Origin: CAZADH01 sp964483805
Lineage (GTDB): Bacteria; Muiribacteriota; Ozemobacteria; Ozemobacterales; Ozemobacteraceae
Length of the DNA stretch: 7,345 nucleotides
Direction of reading: 5' to 3'
Assembly (NCBI GenBank): GCA_964483805.1
Contig: CAZADH010000299.1
Location: 1-7,345 of the forward strand
Shown here: piece after piece, positions 5,601 to 7,345 of the stretch
Position numbering within the stretch: the first letter of the stretch is position 1
Layout of the letters: each line of letters begins with the position of its first letter
The notes under the pieces: generated by a model
What the model saw: the letters and a program-made list of their open reading frames with translations, nothing else
Told to the model about the DNA's origin: nothing
Database searches by the model: none
Program-made: the position numbers and the translations under genes

Positions 5601-7345
5601 GCGTGATGTCACTCTTCGTGCCATTCGTAACCGTGATCGCATCCGCGGGAAGGCTGTCGACTTCTTTGTCGAATGTCACCACGAACGGGATCGGTGAGAC
5701 GCGCGTTGGGTTCGGCGCGCTGGTGCCAAGCACACAACCCAGTGGCGAGTTGTCGATGATCAGGGCCCGTACGCGCGACGCCGACCCGACGTTTCCGGTC
5801 GCATCGGTGGCGGTGACGGTGATATCAAACTGCCCCGGTTGCATATTGTCAGCGGCCGGAACCGCCACTTCCCAGGTGGTTCCGGTGACAACGGCCGTAT
5901 AGGTCTTGGTCCCGAGGGTAACCGTCACGGTGGCCACAGGGTCATCGACCGTTCCGGTCACCGTCGGGGTCGGGCTGTTGGTTGTGAGTGCGTTGACGGT
6001 CACGACGGGAGCGATGGTGTCGACAGTCCACGCGCAGGTGGTCGGACTCTGCTCGGGTTGCCAGTTTCCCAACGAATCTCCACCACGCACTGCCAAGGTG
6101 TGCGGTCCGTCCGAAAGTCCAGTCAACTGAATGGTCACCGACACCGACGCCGGTCCGGCCCATGCCCCGTTGTCGAGGCGATACCGATAGTTGACGACGC
6201 CCGTTCCGCCCACGCGGATTTGCATCGTGCTCGAACCGACGAGGGGCGGGATGGCGGGGGTCAGCGACGCGGTCTTCGGTAGCGAGTCGACGGCCACCGC
6301 GGCACTCGGTCCGGCGACGCCGGCGACCAATCCCTGCAACCCCGTCGCGGTGCCTGATGCCAAGCTGATTCGCAGGGTGCCGCTGCCGGAGAGATTTGTG
6401 AGAGTGACGAGCCGATCGGTCGTACCGGTTCCGCCGACGAGAACCGACGCTGAAAGGGTTCCCGTGCGGGTCAGGATCACATGACTGGTCGACAGCGAAA
6501 TGTTGGTGGCATTCTCGTAGCGAATCGGGAAGCTCACTGGACCGGTTGCCGTGACCGCAACCGACGGTGCGCCGATGGTCACGCCGATGGCCGAAGGAGG
6601 ATTCGCGGCGGTCGTGAAGGTCCACGTGACATCATTTGCCATCTTGTCGTTGGCGTGAGACAGGAACGCCTCAATGGCTTTGCGTACGATCACGGTGTAG
6701 CTGCGATTCGGTGCCAGTGGGCGCGTTGGCAGCAGCCGCACTTGTCGGTAGTCGCTGGTGAACGCAATCTGGCCGGGGACAACAGTGGTTCCTTCCAGTA
6801 GCTGGAAGTTGTCGGTGGTCACCGGATTGGTCCAGACCGCCTCGGGAAAGCCAACCCAGATGGCGGTGTTGGTCGCGACATTGGTCGCGCCTGGGGCCGG
6901 GCTTTGATACGTCACCGACCACGGCAGGAAATAGGAGAACCCGTACTCGGATCCCTGATAGGTGTAGAGCTCTCCGTATTTTATCCGGAACATGCCACGC
7001 TCGCCCCATCCCGTGCCCCAACTGTTTTTGCAGATCCAACACTGTTGGGTGTCGTCCCAGCCGACGACCATGATGGCGTGATATCCATACAATGTATTTG
7101 AATAGTGTTGGTAGACACCACCCGTATAGTAGAAAAACTCGCCATAGACTGGCATCATTGCGGCCACTGGACCCTGCATGAGGGCCCACTTGAACCAGTC
7201 GGAACTCGGCAGATACCAGAAGTCTCCGGCACGATACTGCTGCACCGAAGGCGCCGGCGCCACAAAGGTCGGAAACGCCGCGATGCCGGAATACGGGCAA
7301 GCCGATTCGGCCACCGTGTATTCAGAACAAAGGAAGGTCGACGCC
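2691..7345 (-). CDS. Giant secreted multidomain protein: papain-like peptidase, Ig-like stalk, FGE/C-type-lectin-like end (5' end outside the window, 3' end at the gap)
   Basis: An uninterrupted frame of about 1,550 codons enters from beyond 7345. Residues here are counted from the GTG at 7314, which is not the real start: the frame stays open upstream (TFLCSEYTVAES). Order: papain-family C1A peptidase, C-terminal half, to ~130, with catalytic His79 (GYHAIMVVGW) and Asn97 (CKNSWGTGWG), the active-site Cys lying off-window; SbsA-type Ig-like domain ~137-237; Ig-like domains ~240-433; a related Ig-like pair (434-521, 619-701) around a domain with TFDKEVDSLPADAITVTNGT; four ~91-residue units (702-1150) with one different domain inserted; two 106-residue units (1151-1362); FGE-sulfatase-like domain from ~1373 (KYVAAQNGAAAM, GCQLIKDDQWLAIAHNA, WDIGGNAQQFTDD). 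The stalk has very few Cys while the terminal domain is Cys-rich, fitting export with disulfides. It is probably a cell-surface or released peptidase/adhesin; the substrate is unknown. It continues across the gap to 2404. Confidence 0.88.
3229..3864 (-). repeat. Two tandem 106-residue repeat units of the stalk
   Basis: Units at 3547-3864 and 3229-3546 are each exactly 106 residues. Shared landmarks are VD[TN]xxPxVxAPTxTAQTL, STVR followed by GKIY[LF]VK, T[TS]QA[EQ]IDxA, GTY[DN]LVAVD and VSTxxxGWL[ST]VDN. They form the last stalk section before the C-terminal FGE-like domain. This module type recurs in Ig-repeat bacterial surface proteins and is probably structural. Confidence 0.88.
3865..5211 (-). 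repeat. Four ~91-residue Ig-like repeat units with one unrelated domain inserted
   Basis: Units in protein order: 4939-5211, 4666-4938, 4396-4665 and 3865-4137. Each carries IDT/YDN at the start, P-T-N-N-x-[RK]-P-T-W-[TS]-W, G-G-x-G-[NDG]-G-T-[FY]-R, an L-D-x-x-D-L-T-[TS]-G-[ST] segment and HTLYVQERN[AS]AGTWSN. Unit lengths are 91, 91, 90 and 91 residues. Between the third and fourth lies an 86-residue domain of another type (4138-4395; IAGTKPADATSVLVNGTSTG, AGANAISVKCRDTAGNES). The repeated protein motif is written with different codons in each copy, so the duplications are not recent. Confidence 0.9.
5212..6015 (-). repeat. Pair of related Ig-like domains flanking a different Ig-like domain
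   Basis: The outer domains are at 5752-6015 and 5212-5460. Both contain P-T-x-T-G-T-V, V-A-T-V-T-V-T, a T-Y-[TS]-A-[VI]-V-T-G core and end in A-T-D-[AS]-[TA]-G-N-V-G, so they are paralogous Ig-like modules. Between them, at 5464-5748, sits a different domain with TFDKEVDSLPADAITVTNGT, like the bacterial Ig-like modules that describe a departure from a boundary strand. All appear to be structural stalk elements. Confidence 0.7.
6604..6906 (-). other. SbsA-type Ig-like domain (Big_5-like)
   Basis: SPAPGATNVATNTAIWVGFPE, followed by a Y-R-Q-V-R-L-L-P strand, PLAPNRSYTVIVRKAI and the closing WTFTTA, is the usual layout of SbsA Ig-like domains of bacterial surface proteins: a P-x-x-G-A opening, L-x-x-x-x-x-Y-T-V and a final W-x-F-x-T. 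It links the peptidase to the stalk and is likely structural. Confidence 0.75.
6925..7345 (-). other. Papain-like (C1A) peptidase domain, C-terminal half
   Basis: The motif series GPVAAMMPVYGEFFYYTGGVY, then GYHAIMVVGWDD, then CWICKNSWGTGWGERGMFRI matches the second lobe of papain-family cysteine peptidases. It contains the active-site His (codon 7080-7078) and the Asn of KNSWG (codon 7026-7024). The first lobe, with the nucleophilic Cys of the usual CGSCW-type motif, must lie beyond 7345, so activity cannot be confirmed from this window. Confidence 0.88.

Noticed and set aside
7312..7314. GTG as the real start of the giant gene
   Set aside because: The frame stays open to the window edge, and a papain-family domain needs its first lobe with the catalytic Cys upstream.

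Overview
The window is a GC-rich bacterial draft sequence containing an explicit run of ten Ns. Every gene I can support is on the minus strand. Nothing here fixes the taxonomy. The mix of a large secreted Ig-repeat protein, a papain-like peptidase, a formylglycine-generating-enzyme (FGE)-like fold and soluble multi-PAS kinases would fit an environmental bacterium, for example of the Planctomycetota/Verrucomicrobiota/Lentisphaerota type, but that is only a guess.

Right-hand two thirds (2404-7345, minus): one very large exported or surface protein gene that enters the window from beyond 7345. In protein order it encodes the C-terminal half of a papain-family (C1A) cysteine peptidase with the catalytic His and Asn visible, an SbsA-type Ig-like domain, a long stalk of bacterial Ig-like domains, and a C-terminal FGE-sulfatase/C-type-lectin-like domain ending in GFRCARP. 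The stalk includes four copies of a ~91-residue unit and two copies of a 106-residue unit. Near its 3' end the gene is interrupted by the N gap (2681-2690) and by an in-frame TGA (2668-2670) just past the gap. The remaining 87 codons (2667-2407) are clearly the end of the same domain in the same frame. I therefore annotate two pieces of one gene, either disrupted by an assembly error or truly truncated.

Intergenic 2180-2403: immediately after the TAA of the large gene lies a perfect 13-bp inverted repeat, a likely transcription end. It is followed, in the direction of transcription, by a direct repeat with 10-bp spacing and a candidate sigma70-like promoter for the next operon.

Left-hand third (1-2179, minus): two tandem, translationally coupled (ATGA overlap) sensor histidine kinase genes. 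The first (632-2179) is complete: two PAS-type domains, a coiled coil, HisKA_3 and HATPase_c, with no membrane segment, so it is a cytoplasmic NarL/UhpB-class kinase. The second (1-635) is cut by the window edge after its second PAS domain begins. It is a clear paralogue of the first, with about 40 of 51 residues identical across the shared segment, so the pair probably arose by tandem duplication. No response regulator, transposase, RNA gene, CRISPR array or reverse transcriptase is visible.
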